64,000 bases of DNA from the NCBI RefSeq assembly GCF_014863405.1, contig NZ_JACZZA010000009.1, forward strand, positions 124,001 through 188,000. The letters run 5' to 3'. The DNA comes from Dyella acidiphila. Its GTDB lineage: Bacteria > Pseudomonadota > Gammaproteobacteria > Xanthomonadales > Rhodanobacteraceae. The stretch's first letter is position 1. Every line of letters starts with the position of its first letter. The notes below the pieces were generated by a model. It did not search any database. It worked only from the letters and a program-made list of their open reading frames with translations, and had not been told where the DNA came from. Made by a program: the position numbers and the translations under genes. This document shows positions 27,257 to 36,412 of the stretch, one piece after another.

Positions 27257-28084
27257 TCAGCTGCGGAAGGATTGCCTGAATGCCGCCGGCGAGCGCCCAT
27301 AGGCCTGCCGGAATGCCGAGCTGAAATGGCTGTGGCTGGAAAATCCCAGATCTGCTGCCAGCGCCGACAGATCTTCGTATGCATCGATCAGGTCCAGCGC
27401 CCGCGCCAGACGCAGGCGCAGCTGATAGCGGTACAGCGGAATACCTTCCACCTGCTGGAACACCTGGGTGAGATACACCGGCGAACCGCCGATCTCGGCA
27501 GCGATGCCGGCCAGCGTCCAGCGCCGGCCCAGATCGCTGGCCAGCAGCAGTTTCACGCGGTCCGCGAGGCGGCGCCGTGCCTGCGTGGATGCAGGCTCAT
27601 GCGTGGTGCGCGGACCCAGGCTGCGGCAGACCAGGGTCAGCACCAGGCCTTCGGCTTCCAGCGGCTCGATCGCGCCGTTTTCCAGGCCATGCCGCAGCAA
27701 AGCAACCAGGGCCTGTGCGCGTGGATCGATACGCAGCGACTGGCGCCGGAACTGCAATGCGCCACCCTTTGCCAGCAAGTCGGGCGGCGCCAGTTCCTGC
27801 AGCAGCGCCGCCGACAGGCTGAGCGACATATTCGCGTCGCCGCCGTTTACCGGATGGCTGACCTGGTAGGCCTGGTCGGCATTGAAGAACAACACGTGGT
27901 TGGCATCGGCCACGGCCTGGTCGCTGCCGACGTGGCGCAGGTATACGCCACGATACGGAAACACCAGGTGCGTCTGCGCGGTGCATTCCTCCTCGCTGCG
28001 ATGCCGGCAATGGCCTGCGCAGCGCACATCGCGCAAGGCGAGGGTGCGCGTGTCCAACAGCGGGCTGATCTGGAAGTCGGCCAT
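27257..28084 (-). CDS. AraC-family transcriptional regulator
   Basis: The 275-residue protein has an N-terminal cupin-like sensor (THLVFPYRGVYLRHVGSDQAVADANHVLFFNADQAYQVSHPV, residues 35-80). The C-terminal double helix-turn-helix is at about 180-275: RRWTLAGIAAEIGGSPVYLTQVFQQVEGIPLYRYQLRLRLARALDLI, LSALAADLGFSSHSHFSSAFRQAYGRSPAAFR. The N-domain holds three Cys/His-rich residues (CAGHCRHRSEEEC) that could bind a metal or sense redox. It starts 31 bp after the GGDEF gene on the same strand, so it may be the last gene of the signalling operon. The ATG at 28084 is chosen because upstream in-frame sequence overlaps the GGDEF gene. Confidence 0.88.
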   Translation of the reverse strand: MADFQISPLLDTRTLALRDVRCAGHCRHRSEEECTAQTHLVFPYRGVYLRHVGSDQAVADANHVLFFNADQAYQVSHPVNGGDANMSLSLSAALLQELAPPDLLAKGGALQFRRQSLRIDPRAQALVALLRHGLENGAIEPLEAEGLVLTLVCRSLGPRTTHEPASTQARRRLADRVKLLLASDLGRRWTLAGIAAEIGGSPVYLTQVFQQVEGIPLYRYQLRLRLARALDLIDAYEDLSALAADLGFSSHSHFSSAFRQAYGRSPAAFRQSFRS

Positions 28085-28115
28085 CGCCGGATGATGCGCC
28101 TGGCGCTGGTGGCGC

Positions 28116-29114
28116 TCAACCGCCGCCGGCCAATACGCAGCAGTTTTTGCCTTTTTCCTTGGCCTGATACAGCGCACGGTCGGCGGCCTGGATCAGCGCT
28201 TCGTCGGATTCCAGCTGCGACTCCCACGCGGCGACGCCGATGCTGGCGCTGACGTGCGCGACAAAGTCGCCGCGCGTATTGGCCAGCGGATAAGGCTTGG
28301 CCAGCATGTCGCAGATTTCCCGGCAGCGTTGCAAAACCGGTTCGATCTCGCCGACGTTTTCGAAGATCAGCGCGAATTCGTCGCCACCCAGCCGGGCCAC
28401 GGTATCGCCGCTGCGCACGTGATGATTGAGACGTCCGGCAATCGCCTGCAGCAGCGCGTCGCCGGCCGGATGGCCGTGCGTATCGTTCACCGCCTTGAAG
28501 CCGTCGATATCCACCAGTGCCAGCGCAAAGCGGCGGCCCGGCTGCGCGCCGGTCATGGCGGCACGCAGCTGGTCGTGGAACAGCACGCGGTTGGGCAGGC
28601 TGGTGAGCATGTCGTGGGTGGCCTGGTGGCGCACCTTGGCTTCCACGCGCTGGCGCTCGGCGATTTCCACCTGCAACTGGCGATTGCGCTCGGACAGTTC
28701 TTCCAGGGTCTGCTGCAATTGCATGCGCGCCGAATGCAGCTCCAGGAATACGCGCACCTTCGATTGCAGGATCACGTCGTTGATCGGCTTGGCGATGTAA
28801 TCCACCGCGCCGGAACGATAGCCCTTCAGGCGATTGAGATCGTCGGCATAGGCGGCGGTGACGAAGATCACCGGCGTATCGCGCAACTGTTCGGCTTCGC
28901 CGAGCAGGGCGGCGACTTCGAAGCCGTCCATGTCGGGCATGTTCACGTCGAGCAGGATCAGCGCGAATTGCTGGTCCAGGCAGAGCGACAGTGCCTCGTT
29001 GCCGCTGCTGGCCTCGACCAGCTCGGCGCCGCAGTCGGCGAGCAGGCGGCGCATGGCCACCAGGTTGGCGCGGGTGTCGTCGACCACCAGAATTTTTGGA
29101 TTGGGTGTACTCAT
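28116..29114 (-). CDS. response regulator with diguanylate cyclase (REC-GGDEF)
   Basis: The 332-residue protein has an N-terminal receiver (ILVVDDTRANL, phospho-acceptor Asp56 in LLDVNMPDMDG, Lys109 in AKPI), a coiled-coil linker at about 125-165 and a GGDEF domain with an intact active-site motif (RLGGDEF, 243-247). The inhibitory I-site RSGD sits exactly five residues before it. It should make cyclic di-GMP when phosphorylated. The ATG overlaps the CheB stop by four bases; it is the output of the kinase-CheR-CheB operon and is probably phosphorylated by the upstream hybrid kinase. Confidence 0.92.
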   Translation of the reverse strand: MSTPNPKILVVDDTRANLVAMRRLLADCGAELVEASSGNEALSLCLDQQFALILLDVNMPDMDGFEVAALLGEAEQLRDTPVIFVTAAYADDLNRLKGYRSGAVDYIAKPINDVILQSKVRVFLELHSARMQLQQTLEELSERNRQLQVEIAERQRVEAKVRHQATHDMLTSLPNRVLFHDQLRAAMTGAQPGRRFALALVDIDGFKAVNDTHGHPAGDALLQAIAGRLNHHVRSGDTVARLGGDEFALIFENVGEIEPVLQRCREICDMLAKPYPLANTRGDFVAHVSASIGVAAWESQLESDEALIQAADRALYQAKEKGKNCCVLAGGG

Positions 29115-29680
29115 GCAAGACACAGTCGATGGATCAGTGGGGCGATGTCGGTCAGATCAACGCAGTAATCCGCGCCGGCAATGTCCAGGGCCGCTTGCGG
29201 CATCACCGGCATTTCCGCGCTGGATGGCGATTGCACAATGGCGGTGCCGCCCAATGCCCGTATCCGTTGCAGGCCTGAGGCGCCATCGGCATTTCCCCCT
29301 GTGAGTACGATGCCCAGCAATTTTTCCCGCCATACCTCCGCTGCCGAATAGAACATCACGTCGATGGAAGGGCGCGCGTAGTGCACGCGTGCGTCGATCG
29401 ACAGCGCAAAGTAGCGGTCCGCTTCCACCAGCAAATGGTAGCCACTTGGCGCCAGATGGACAGTGCCGGGCTGTGCCCGGTGGCGTTCCTGCGCCTCGAT
29501 CACCGGCAAGGGCGATACACGCTGCAGCACTTCGCACAGCAGTTCCACCGTGTCGGAGCCGGTATGGCAGCACACGATCACGGTCTGCTGCATCTGGGCA
29601 TCGAAGCCCCCGATCACGGCCTTGAGCGCATCCACGCCGCCGGCCGAACAACCGATCGCAATAGCTTGCGGCGTGTTCAT
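29111..29680 (-). CDS. stand-alone CheB-type methylesterase
   Basis: The 189-residue protein contains only the CheB catalytic domain: AIAIGCSAGGVDALKAV (nucleophile Ser12), VIVCCHTGSD (His) and IVLTGGNADGASGLQRIRALGGTAIVQ (Asp). The usual N-terminal receiver is missing, so control must come from protein partners rather than phosphorylation. It would demethylate or deamidate glutamyl residues made by the adjacent CheR. Both ends overlap neighbours by ATGA. No methyl-accepting chemoreceptor is in the window; the partner may be the membrane kinase itself. Confidence 0.9.
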   Translation of the reverse strand: MNTPQAIAIGCSAGGVDALKAVIGGFDAQMQQTVIVCCHTGSDTVELLCEVLQRVSPLPVIEAQERHRAQPGTVHLAPSGYHLLVEADRYFALSIDARVHYARPSIDVMFYSAAEVWREKLLGIVLTGGNADGASGLQRIRALGGTAIVQSPSSAEMPVMPQAALDIAGADYCVDLTDIAPLIHRLCLA

Positions 29681-30522
29681 GGCGCTTTGCGCTCCGCTTG
29701 GCTGGCCAGCCGGAAGATTCGCAAGCGCTCGTCGAAGGGCGCGAGGCTTGCCGCGTTGGCCGCGTAGTCGAGGCTTTCGCGCAGGCCCAGGCACAGGAAG
29801 CCGCCCCGTACCAGGCTGTCGCGGAACAACGCCAGCACTCGATCCTGCAGCACATTGGAAAAGTAGATCATCACGTTGCGGCACAAGATCAGATGCGCTT
29901 CACAGAACACGCCGTCGGAAACCAGGTTGTGCTGGGCGAAGGTGACGTTGCGGCGCAGGCGCTGATCCAGTTTGATCAGGTTGTAGCGGGCACTGTAGTA
30001 GTCGGCCAGCGAGCAGGTGCCGCCGGAAGCCTGGTAGTTGCGCGACCACTGCTGTGCCTCGCGCGCCGGATAGATGCCCTCTTCAGCCTGGCGCAAGGCG
30101 CGTTCGCTGAGGTCGGTGGCGAAGATCTGCGTGCGTTCGTACAGGCCGGTTTCTTCCAGCAGGATGGCCAGCGAATACACCTCCTGCCCGTGTGCGCAGC
30201 CGGCCTGCCAGATATTGATCTGCGGGTAGGAGGCGAGCATCGGCAGCACCTGTTCGCGCAGACTGCGGAACAGCCCGGGGTCGCGGAACATGTCCGAGGC
30301 GGGCACGGTGAGCCCGTCGAGCACGCGCGGCAGCAGCGGCGGTTCGTGCAGCATGCGCTCGGTCAGGCCGCTGATGGTGCGGCATTGCAGTTGGTCGGCC
30401 AGCTGCTGCACGCGGCGCTTGAGCGAGGCCGGTGCGTACTGGCTGAAGTCGTAGCCGTGGCGACGCTGCATCGCCTGGATGAACAGCGCCACTTCGATGT
30501 CGTCCAGTTCCTTGGCGTCCAC
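29677..30522 (-). CDS. CheR-type protein-glutamate methyltransferase
   Basis: The 281-residue protein has the CheR_N helical domain (about 1-70, HGYDFSQYAPASLKRRV) and the SAM-binding domain. Visible motifs are SDMFRDPGLFRSLREQVLP, INIWQAGCAHGQEVYSLAILLEE, FATDLSERALRQAEEGIYP and LILCRNVMIYFSN. The usual WSAGCSxGEE box reads WQAGCAHGQE, a Gln replacing the first Glu. The start is GTG at 30522 with an AGGA site, 16 bp after the kinase stop. It lacks the C-terminal pentapeptide-binding and TPR regions of fused CheR proteins. Confidence 0.9.
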   Translation of the reverse strand: MDAKELDDIEVALFIQAMQRRHGYDFSQYAPASLKRRVQQLADQLQCRTISGLTERMLHEPPLLPRVLDGLTVPASDMFRDPGLFRSLREQVLPMLASYPQINIWQAGCAHGQEVYSLAILLEETGLYERTQIFATDLSERALRQAEEGIYPAREAQQWSRNYQASGGTCSLADYYSARYNLIKLDQRLRRNVTFAQHNLVSDGVFCEAHLILCRNVMIYFSNVLQDRVLALFRDSLVRGGFLCLGLRESLDYAANAASLAPFDERLRIFRLASQAERKAP

Positions 30523-30538
30523 GCTCGCGTCCTGCTGC

Positions 30539-33500
30539 TCAGCCGCGCAGCCACACGTGCATCATGGACGCGAGCTTGTCCAGGTCGATCGGCTTGGACA
30601 AATAATCGTTGGCGCCCGCTTCCAGGCACTGTTCGCGGTCGCCGCGCATGGCTTTGGCGGTCAGCGCGATGATCGGCAGCTGGCTGAGCGAGGGCTGGGC
30701 GCGGATCGCGCGCATCACTTCGTAACCGTCCATGCCGGGCATCATGATGTCCATCAGCACCAGTTCCACGTTCTTGTTGTCGTCCAACTGCTGCAGGGCC
30801 TTGGGGCCATCCTGCGCCATGCTGATGTTGAGTCCCCAGCTGCGCAGCACTTTGGACAGCGCAAACAGGTTGCGCATGTCATCGTCCACCAGCAGCACAT
30901 GATGTCCGCTCAGGCCATCGTAAGTGGGCGAGGGCGCGTTCGCCTCCGGGCCGCTCGATTGCCGGATGCTGTGCAGGAACAGGCTGACTTCGTCCAGCAG
31001 GCGCTCGGGCGAACGCGCGCCCTTGATCACGATGCTGTCGGTGTACTGGCGGATACGGAGGTTTTCCTCGCGGCTGAGTTCGCGGCCGGAATACACCACC
31101 ACCGGCGGAATGCTGCCGGTATTGGACAGTCGTTCCAGCAGTTCCAGGCCGGAAATACCGGGCAGACCCAGATCCAGCACGATGCAGTCGTAGCCGGTTT
31201 CGGCAATCTTCTGCAGCGCTTCCTCGCCGGAGCCGGCCTGGTCGATCTGCACATCGTCCTGGCTCAGCAAGCTGCGCACCGCGGCGCGTGCGTTGGCGTC
31301 GTCATCGACCACCAGCAGATGGCGCGTGCGGCCCTTGGCGAAATGCAGCAGCCGCTCGAAGGCATCGTTGATCGCCTCGCGCGTCACCGGCTTGGTAAGG
31401 AAACCCACCGCGCCCAGTTCGCGCCCGCGCGACGCATCGTCGGTGGCGGAAAGGAAATGCACCGGCAGATGGCGCGTGGCTGGATCGGCCTTCAGGCGTT
31501 CGATCACCGTCCAGCCGTCCATGCCCGGCAGCATCACATCGAGCAGAATGCCGACCGGATGGTAGCGGCGCGCCAGTGCCAGGCCTTCTTCGCCATCGGG
31601 CGCATGCAGCATGCGATGGCCTTTCTGGCGCACGATGTCGGCGAGGATGCGCGCGAACGACGGATCGTCTTCGACAATCAGGATCACGCTGTCGCCGGGA
31701 GCGATGCGCTCGCGGTCGTCGTTCAGGCCTTCGGCCGGCAGCATGGAGCGTGTGACTGGACGCGGCGTGGGTATCTGCACTGCGGTTGTCGTGCCTGGCG
31801 CTGCTTCGTCCGCTGCCGGTGCCTGTTCGGGCAGCAGCAGCACGAATTCGCTGCCCTGGCCGACCTCGCTGCGCAACACGATATCGCCGCCGAGCAGCGC
31901 GGCCATGCGGCGCGAAATGCTCAGCCCCAGCCCGGTACCGCCGAACTGGCGGCTGGTACTGCTGTCGGCCTGCTCGAAGGCATTGAAGATGCGTTCGAGC
32001 TTGTCGGGGGGAATGCCGATGCCGCTGTCCTTTACGCTGATCGCCAGCAAGGGCTGGCTCTTCATTGCTTCGGGCACCGGCAGGTCGCCGGCCGGCCGGC
32101 CGATCTGCACGCGCACGCTGCCCTTGGTGGTGAACTTGAAAGCATTGGCGAGCAGGTTGTTGATGATCTGCTCCAGCCGGTTCGGGTCGGTGTGGATCTC
32201 GACCGGCAACTGCTCGTCCACGCTTACTTCGTAGGCGAGTTTTTTCTCGCGCGCCACGTGGTCGAAAGTGCGGCGCAGGCTGCGTGCCAGGTTCTGCAGC
32301 GGCAAATCCACCAGCGACAATTCCATCTTGCCGGCTTCGATCTTGGACAAATCGAGGATGTCGTTGATCAGCCGCAGCAGGCTGGAGCCGGCATCGTGAA
32401 TGATCCGCGCCGACTCCACTTGTTCGCCATCCAGGTTGCCTTCGCGGTTGTCGGCCAGGCTGCGTGACAGGATCAGCAAGCTGTTCAGCGGTGTGCGCAG
32501 CTCATGCGACATATTGGCCAGGAACTCGCTCTTGTACTGGCTGGCGCGGGCCAGTTCTTCGGCTTTCTGCGAGGTCTCGCGCTGCAGTGCTTCCACCTGC
32601 TGCTTCTGCTGGCGCAAGGTGTCGGTTTTCAGCCGCAGCTCTTCGTTGGAAGCCTGCAGTTCGTCAGCCTGCACGCGCAGTTCTTCTTCGGAGGCCTGCA
32701 GCCGCTGCGACTGTTCTTCCAGTTCGTAGGTCTTGGTCTGCAAGGTGTCGTTGGCATTTCGCAGCGCTTCCTGCTGCTGGCGCATGGTGACGGCGGAAAT
32801 GCGCAGTTCGTCGGCTTGCTCGCGGGTTTGTTCGAGCAGGTCCTGGGTGTTCACTGCGCGGTTGAGGTTTTCCAGCGTAAGCGCGGCCATCGGCAGCAAT
32901 TCATCCAGCAATTGCCGATGCAGCGCCGTGGGTGCCGTAAAGCCGGCAAATTCCAGCACGCCAACCAGCTGTTCGCGCAATAGCAGCGGACGGATGGTGA
33001 TGTGCCTGGGCAGCGCGGTGCCGCTGCCGGAGTCGATGCGCAGATAGTTTTCCGGTACTTGGTCCAGGCTGATCGCCTGGCGCGACAGCGCGCACTGGCC
33101 GACCAGGCCTTCACCGGGCATATACGCATCGGCGCTGTTCTGCAGGCGCATGCCGTAGCTGCCGAGCAGGTCCAGCCGCTGGCGCGATTCGTCGTAGCCG
33201 TAGAACACCGAGACACCGGCATGTACCAGCGGGGTCAGGGTGGACGTCAGGCGTTCGGCAAAGTCGCGGTGGCTGGTGGCGTGCTGCAGGCTGTTGGAGA
33301 TTGCAGCGGCGTCGTTTTTCAGCAGCGCCTGTTCTTCGGAGTCGATCACCATCTGCTTGAACACTTCCAGCGCCTTGGCGATCTCGCCCACTTCGTCGCG
33401 GCGGCCGGAGCCGCGGATCTCGATCTCGTGATCGTGATCGGCCAGGCGGGTCATCAGTTCGGCCAGGCGGCGGATCGGGCGCGTCACCATGCGCGAGGTC

Positions 33501-34189
33501 AGCGAGATCACGGTCAGGCCGAGCAGCAGGCCGATGATCGCGCTGATCACGTTGACATACAGCGTATTGCGCAGCAGCCGTTCCGCATTGTGGTTGCGCT
33601 CGATCAGCAGCTGGCGTTCGGTGCCGGTCATGGCGTCGAGCACGCGCGTGTAGTCTTCCGTTTTTACGCTGCGGCGCGCGAGATAGTCGGCCTGGATCTG
33701 TGCCAACTGCTGCATGCCGGCCGGCGTGGCCGGGGCCTGCACGGCCGCGTCGGGCACGAGCAGCATCTTCTGCATTTCGCTGTCCCAGCGTGCGACCAGT
33801 TCCTGGATATGGTCGATGCGCAATTGCTGCAGCGAGTTGTCCGAGGTGAGCTGGCGCAGTTGCGCCAGCTGTTGCAGGAATTCCTTGTCGCTGCTGGTCA
33901 GGCGATCGAGCTCGGTGGATTTGTGGCTGATCAGATAGCCGCGCAGCCCCAGCTGCGCGGACAGCGCGCTCTGCTGCGCGCCCTGGATCTGCAGCAGCAC
34001 TTCATACGTGTGGTCGGCCCAATGCCGCGTTTCGGTCTGGCGATTCTGCGAAATGGCATTGATCAGGCTGGTCAGCAGGAACAGCCCCAGCAACAGGCCG
34101 ATCGCCAGCATGATCTTGTAGCGGATCGGCAGGTTGGTCAGCCACGAATACTTTTTCCGGGGCATTGGCGTGACGGTGGAGCTGACCAT
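30539..34189 (-). CDS. hybrid sensor histidine kinase with three receiver domains
   Basis: The 1216-residue membrane kinase contains TM1 (25-45), a CHASE3-like helical periplasmic domain (48-205), TM2 (208-231), HAMP (232-285), a GAF-like domain (about 300-445) and a long coiled coil (450-550). HisKA has the phospho-acceptor His562 (SHELRTP). The ATPase domain shows NLLANAFKFT, DSGIGIP and GGTGLGLSIS. Three C-terminal receivers have acceptor Asp884, Asp1006 and Asp1147. The second receiver has a degraded end (VIKGARS instead of KP). It heads the CheR-CheB-GGDEF operon and likely phosphorylates the receiver-GGDEF protein. A CHASE3 domain without receptor partner suggests membrane or envelope stress sensing. 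Confidence 0.92.
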   Translation of the reverse strand: MVSSTVTPMPRKKYSWLTNLPIRYKIMLAIGLLLGLFLLTSLINAISQNRQTETRHWADHTYEVLLQIQGAQQSALSAQLGLRGYLISHKSTELDRLTSSDKEFLQQLAQLRQLTSDNSLQQLRIDHIQELVARWDSEMQKMLLVPDAAVQAPATPAGMQQLAQIQADYLARRSVKTEDYTRVLDAMTGTERQLLIERNHNAERLLRNTLYVNVISAIIGLLLGLTVISLTSRMVTRPIRRLAELMTRLADHDHEIEIRGSGRRDEVGEIAKALEVFKQMVIDSEEQALLKNDAAAISNSLQHATSHRDFAERLTSTLTPLVHAGVSVFYGYDESRQRLDLLGSYGMRLQNSADAYMPGEGLVGQCALSRQAISLDQVPENYLRIDSGSGTALPRHITIRPLLLREQLVGVLEFAGFTAPTALHRQLLDELLPMAALTLENLNRAVNTQDLLEQTREQADELRISAVTMRQQQEALRNANDTLQTKTYELEEQSQRLQASEEELRVQADELQASNEELRLKTDTLRQQKQQVEALQRETSQKAEELARASQYKSEFLANMSHELRTPLNSLLILSRSLADNREGNLDGEQVESARIIHDAGSSLLRLINDILDLSKIEAGKMELSLVDLPLQNLARSLRRTFDHVAREKKLAYEVSVDEQLPVEIHTDPNRLEQIINNLLANAFKFTTKGSVRVQIGRPAGDLPVPEAMKSQPLLAISVKDSGIGIPPDKLERIFNAFEQADSSTSRQFGGTGLGLSISRRMAALLGGDIVLRSEVGQGSEFVLLLPEQAPAADEAAPGTTTAVQIPTPRPVTRSMLPAEGLNDDRERIAPGDSVILIVEDDPSFARILADIVRQKGHRMLHAPDGEEGLALARRYHPVGILLDVMLPGMDGWTVIERLKADPATRHLPVHFLSATDDASRGRELGAVGFLTKPVTREAINDAFERLLHFAKGRTRHLLVVDDDANARAAVRSLLSQDDVQIDQAGSGEEALQKIAETGYDCIVLDLGLPGISGLELLERLSNTGSIPPVVVYSGRELSREENLRIRQYTDSIVIKGARSPERLLDEVSLFLHSIRQSSGPEANAPSPTYDGLSGHHVLLVDDDMRNLFALSKVLRSWGLNISMAQDGPKALQQLDDNKNVELVLMDIMMPGMDGYEVMRAIRAQPSLSQLPIIALTAKAMRGDREQCLEAGANDYLSKPIDLDKLASMMHVWLRG

Positions 34190-34364
34190 AGGGAATCCCG
34201 CTGATTGGCAGTAAGGCGCACCTGCTGCGATCCATGGCGGGCAGGGCGGCTGGCGGCCAGATTAGCGAGATGGCGGCAGGGACGATAGCGCCCGGCCCCG
34301 CCGTCGTGCTGGCCTGCGCCGGCACGATAGACAGGCTTGCGTTGAACGGATGTGCAGGGGCGGC

Positions 34365-35759
34365 TTAGACCGTGGCGGGCGAGCTTGCCGGTGCGCCATT
34401 GCGCTCGGCCGCCAGATGCGCGGCCAGCGTATGCGCGGCGGCCCGGATTTCCGGCATCGCCGTGCATTCCCATAGATTGCCGCGCAGCAGCGAGCCGATC
34501 GCATACAGCCCCGGCTGTGCATCGCCGCGCGCATTGATCAGCCGGCCATCGGGCTGGGCGGCAACGCCCAGCTGCAGCGGATCGGCCACCGCCAGGCCAT
34601 CCTCGATCAGCTGCGCCAGCAAGGCGTGTTCGGTAAAGGCCACCGCCGTATCCAGCCCGGTAGCCTGCACTACCAGGTCGGCCTGCAGGCGGGACAGCGC
34701 CTGGCTGGCGCGGGCGCGCACGGTGACATCGAGCGGGCCTTGGCCGTCCACCCCGAGCACGCGTGCCGCATGCACCTGCAGGCGGCCTTCATCGCGCAGT
34801 TGCTGGATGAATTCCGCCGAGGCGGGCGCAGTGCGATGGCGTGCGGCTTCCCAGATCCAGCGCGCATGGCGCAGGAACTGGCGGCGCCGCGCCAGGCTCA
34901 GGCCCTGCCAGACGGTGGTGTTGATCGGGCGCATGCCGTCGATCACGCTGCGCCAGTCGACCTGCGGCGCATGGCGTATGGCGTGGCGGATCGTGCGCAG
35001 CATGCCGGCCGTGGCGGCGCTGGCGAGCAGCTGCGCATTGAGCTGGTCCTGCTGCGGATACGGCTGGGCCGGCAGTTCCGGATGCACGAATGGCAGCAGG
35101 CCGTGCCGCGACACCGCGACCAATTCGGTATCCGGCCATTGCCGCGAGGCCGACAGCAAGGTATCCACCGCGGTCAGCCCGGTGCCGATCACGATCAGCC
35201 GGCGCGGTGCGCGGCTGCGCCGCGGCAGGTTCCACGGATTGAGTTCGAAGGCGCCGCTGGCCAGCGCCTGCGCGGACACCGTGCGCAACGGGCGCGGCGA
35301 CAGCGCGCCGACCGCCAGGATCACGGTATCCACATGCAGGGTCCGCTGGTCGGACAACAGCACGTCGTAGCCGTGAATCTGTGGCTCCACGCGCAACGCC
35401 TCGACCGTATGCAGCGCAAACGGGCGTGCGCGCTTTTCGGCGGCGGTCATGCGCTTGCGCCATTGTGCTTCGACGAAATCGCCGAACAGGCGGCGCGGCA
35501 GGAAATCGGTGGCGCGCACGTCCGCGCGCTGGCGCGTGGCGTGCTGCACGAAGTCCTCGTCCTGGTCGACGTACAAACCCATGCCCACCGCGCGCACGTT
35601 GAGCAGGTGGTGCTCTTCCTGCGTGGCATAGGCCACGCCGCGGCCCGGTGTGGCCGGGCCGGTAATCCAGTGCAAGCTGCCGCCGTGTTCGCGGTTCAGC
35701 AGTGCGCCGAACAATGCCGCGCCGGCTGCGCCGCCACCGATGATTGCGATATCAGTCAT
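34365..35759 (-). CDS. FAD/NAD(P)-binding protein (HcrC/pyridine-redox type)
   Basis: The 464-residue protein has an N-terminal dinucleotide fold (DIAIIGGGAAGAALFGAL), the GRGVAYAT and LLNVRAVGMG segments of the FAD_NAD_binding_9 family, a second nucleotide motif (LIVIGTGLTAVDTLLS) and a C-terminal ATGLDTAV...GLYAIGSLLRG closure typical of flavin monooxygenase-like enzymes. The reaction is unknown. Start selection: a GAGGA site gives proper spacing only to the second ATG (35759). It lies 65 bp downstream of the cysteine-dioxygenase-like gene on the same strand and probably works with it in oxidising a small sulfur or amino compound. Confidence 0.8.
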   Translation of the reverse strand: MTDIAIIGGGAAGAALFGALLNREHGGSLHWITGPATPGRGVAYATQEEHHLLNVRAVGMGLYVDQDEDFVQHATRQRADVRATDFLPRRLFGDFVEAQWRKRMTAAEKRARPFALHTVEALRVEPQIHGYDVLLSDQRTLHVDTVILAVGALSPRPLRTVSAQALASGAFELNPWNLPRRSRAPRRLIVIGTGLTAVDTLLSASRQWPDTELVAVSRHGLLPFVHPELPAQPYPQQDQLNAQLLASAATAGMLRTIRHAIRHAPQVDWRSVIDGMRPINTTVWQGLSLARRRQFLRHARWIWEAARHRTAPASAEFIQQLRDEGRLQVHAARVLGVDGQGPLDVTVRARASQALSRLQADLVVQATGLDTAVAFTEHALLAQLIEDGLAVADPLQLGVAAQPDGRLINARGDAQPGLYAIGSLLRGNLWECTAMPEIRAAAHTLAAHLAAERNGAPASSPATV

Positions 35760-35824
35760 AACCATTCCTCAAACGGCGTCAGTGGCGGCGGCAATGCGGC
35801 GCCGGCCAAACCAAACAGGCAGGA

Positions 35825-36412
35825 TCAGATCAGGGCGGGCTCGCGCACCGCGTGATGCGTGGTGCTGGCCCACTGTCCTTCGTCTTGCGCGTGATAGCTG
35901 CGATACGTATCCAGCGCGCCGCCGTAGATATGCAGCGACAAGGCTGCGCAGTTGGCGGAAAGATTGCGGCAGCGATGTGCGTAGTCGGCCTGCGAAAAGG
36001 CCAGGTGATCGCCGATGCCGATCACCGACACGCCGCGCGAAACCAGCTGCGGATCCTGCTGCAGCGAAAGATCGAAAGCTTCCACTTCCAGCACGCCGTC
36101 GAGCATGATTTCCATGCCCCACAGGCCATCGTGATCGTGGATCGGCGTGGCATGGCCGGGCGGCCACAGAATCAACAAGGCTTCATAGCCGTGTGCCTGG
36201 GGATCGGCCAGAGCAATGCGGCGATATGGCGTGCTGGCCGTTGCATCGAGCAGGTCCGCCGCTTGCGGACATCCTGCCCAAGTCGATGCCGTCGCCAGCG
36301 CTTTGGCCAGCGCTGACACATCCACAGGCGCGTGCTTCGGCAGGCAGGCATCGACCGTGTCGAGGATGCGCTGCGCCCAATCGGTGGTAGCAGGTCTGAG
36401 TGCGTCGTGCAT
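35825..36412 (-). CDS. cysteine dioxygenase-family cupin protein
   Basis: The 195-residue cupin contains the iron-binding motif PIHDHDGLWGMEIMLDGVLEVEAFDL at about 90-115 and a third His in DYAHRCRNLSANCAALSLHIYGG, the arrangement of CDO type I enzymes. Length is normal for bacterial thiol dioxygenases. Such enzymes add O2 to cysteine, mercaptopropionate or related thiols; the substrate-binding Arg could not be placed with certainty. It is upstream of, and co-directional with, the FAD-binding protein gene. The ribosome site is weak. Confidence 0.83.
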   Translation of the reverse strand: MHDALRPATTDWAQRILDTVDACLPKHAPVDVSALAKALATASTWAGCPQAADLLDATASTPYRRIALADPQAHGYEALLILWPPGHATPIHDHDGLWGMEIMLDGVLEVEAFDLSLQQDPQLVSRGVSVIGIGDHLAFSQADYAHRCRNLSANCAALSLHIYGGALDTYRSYHAQDEGQWASTTHHAVREPALI

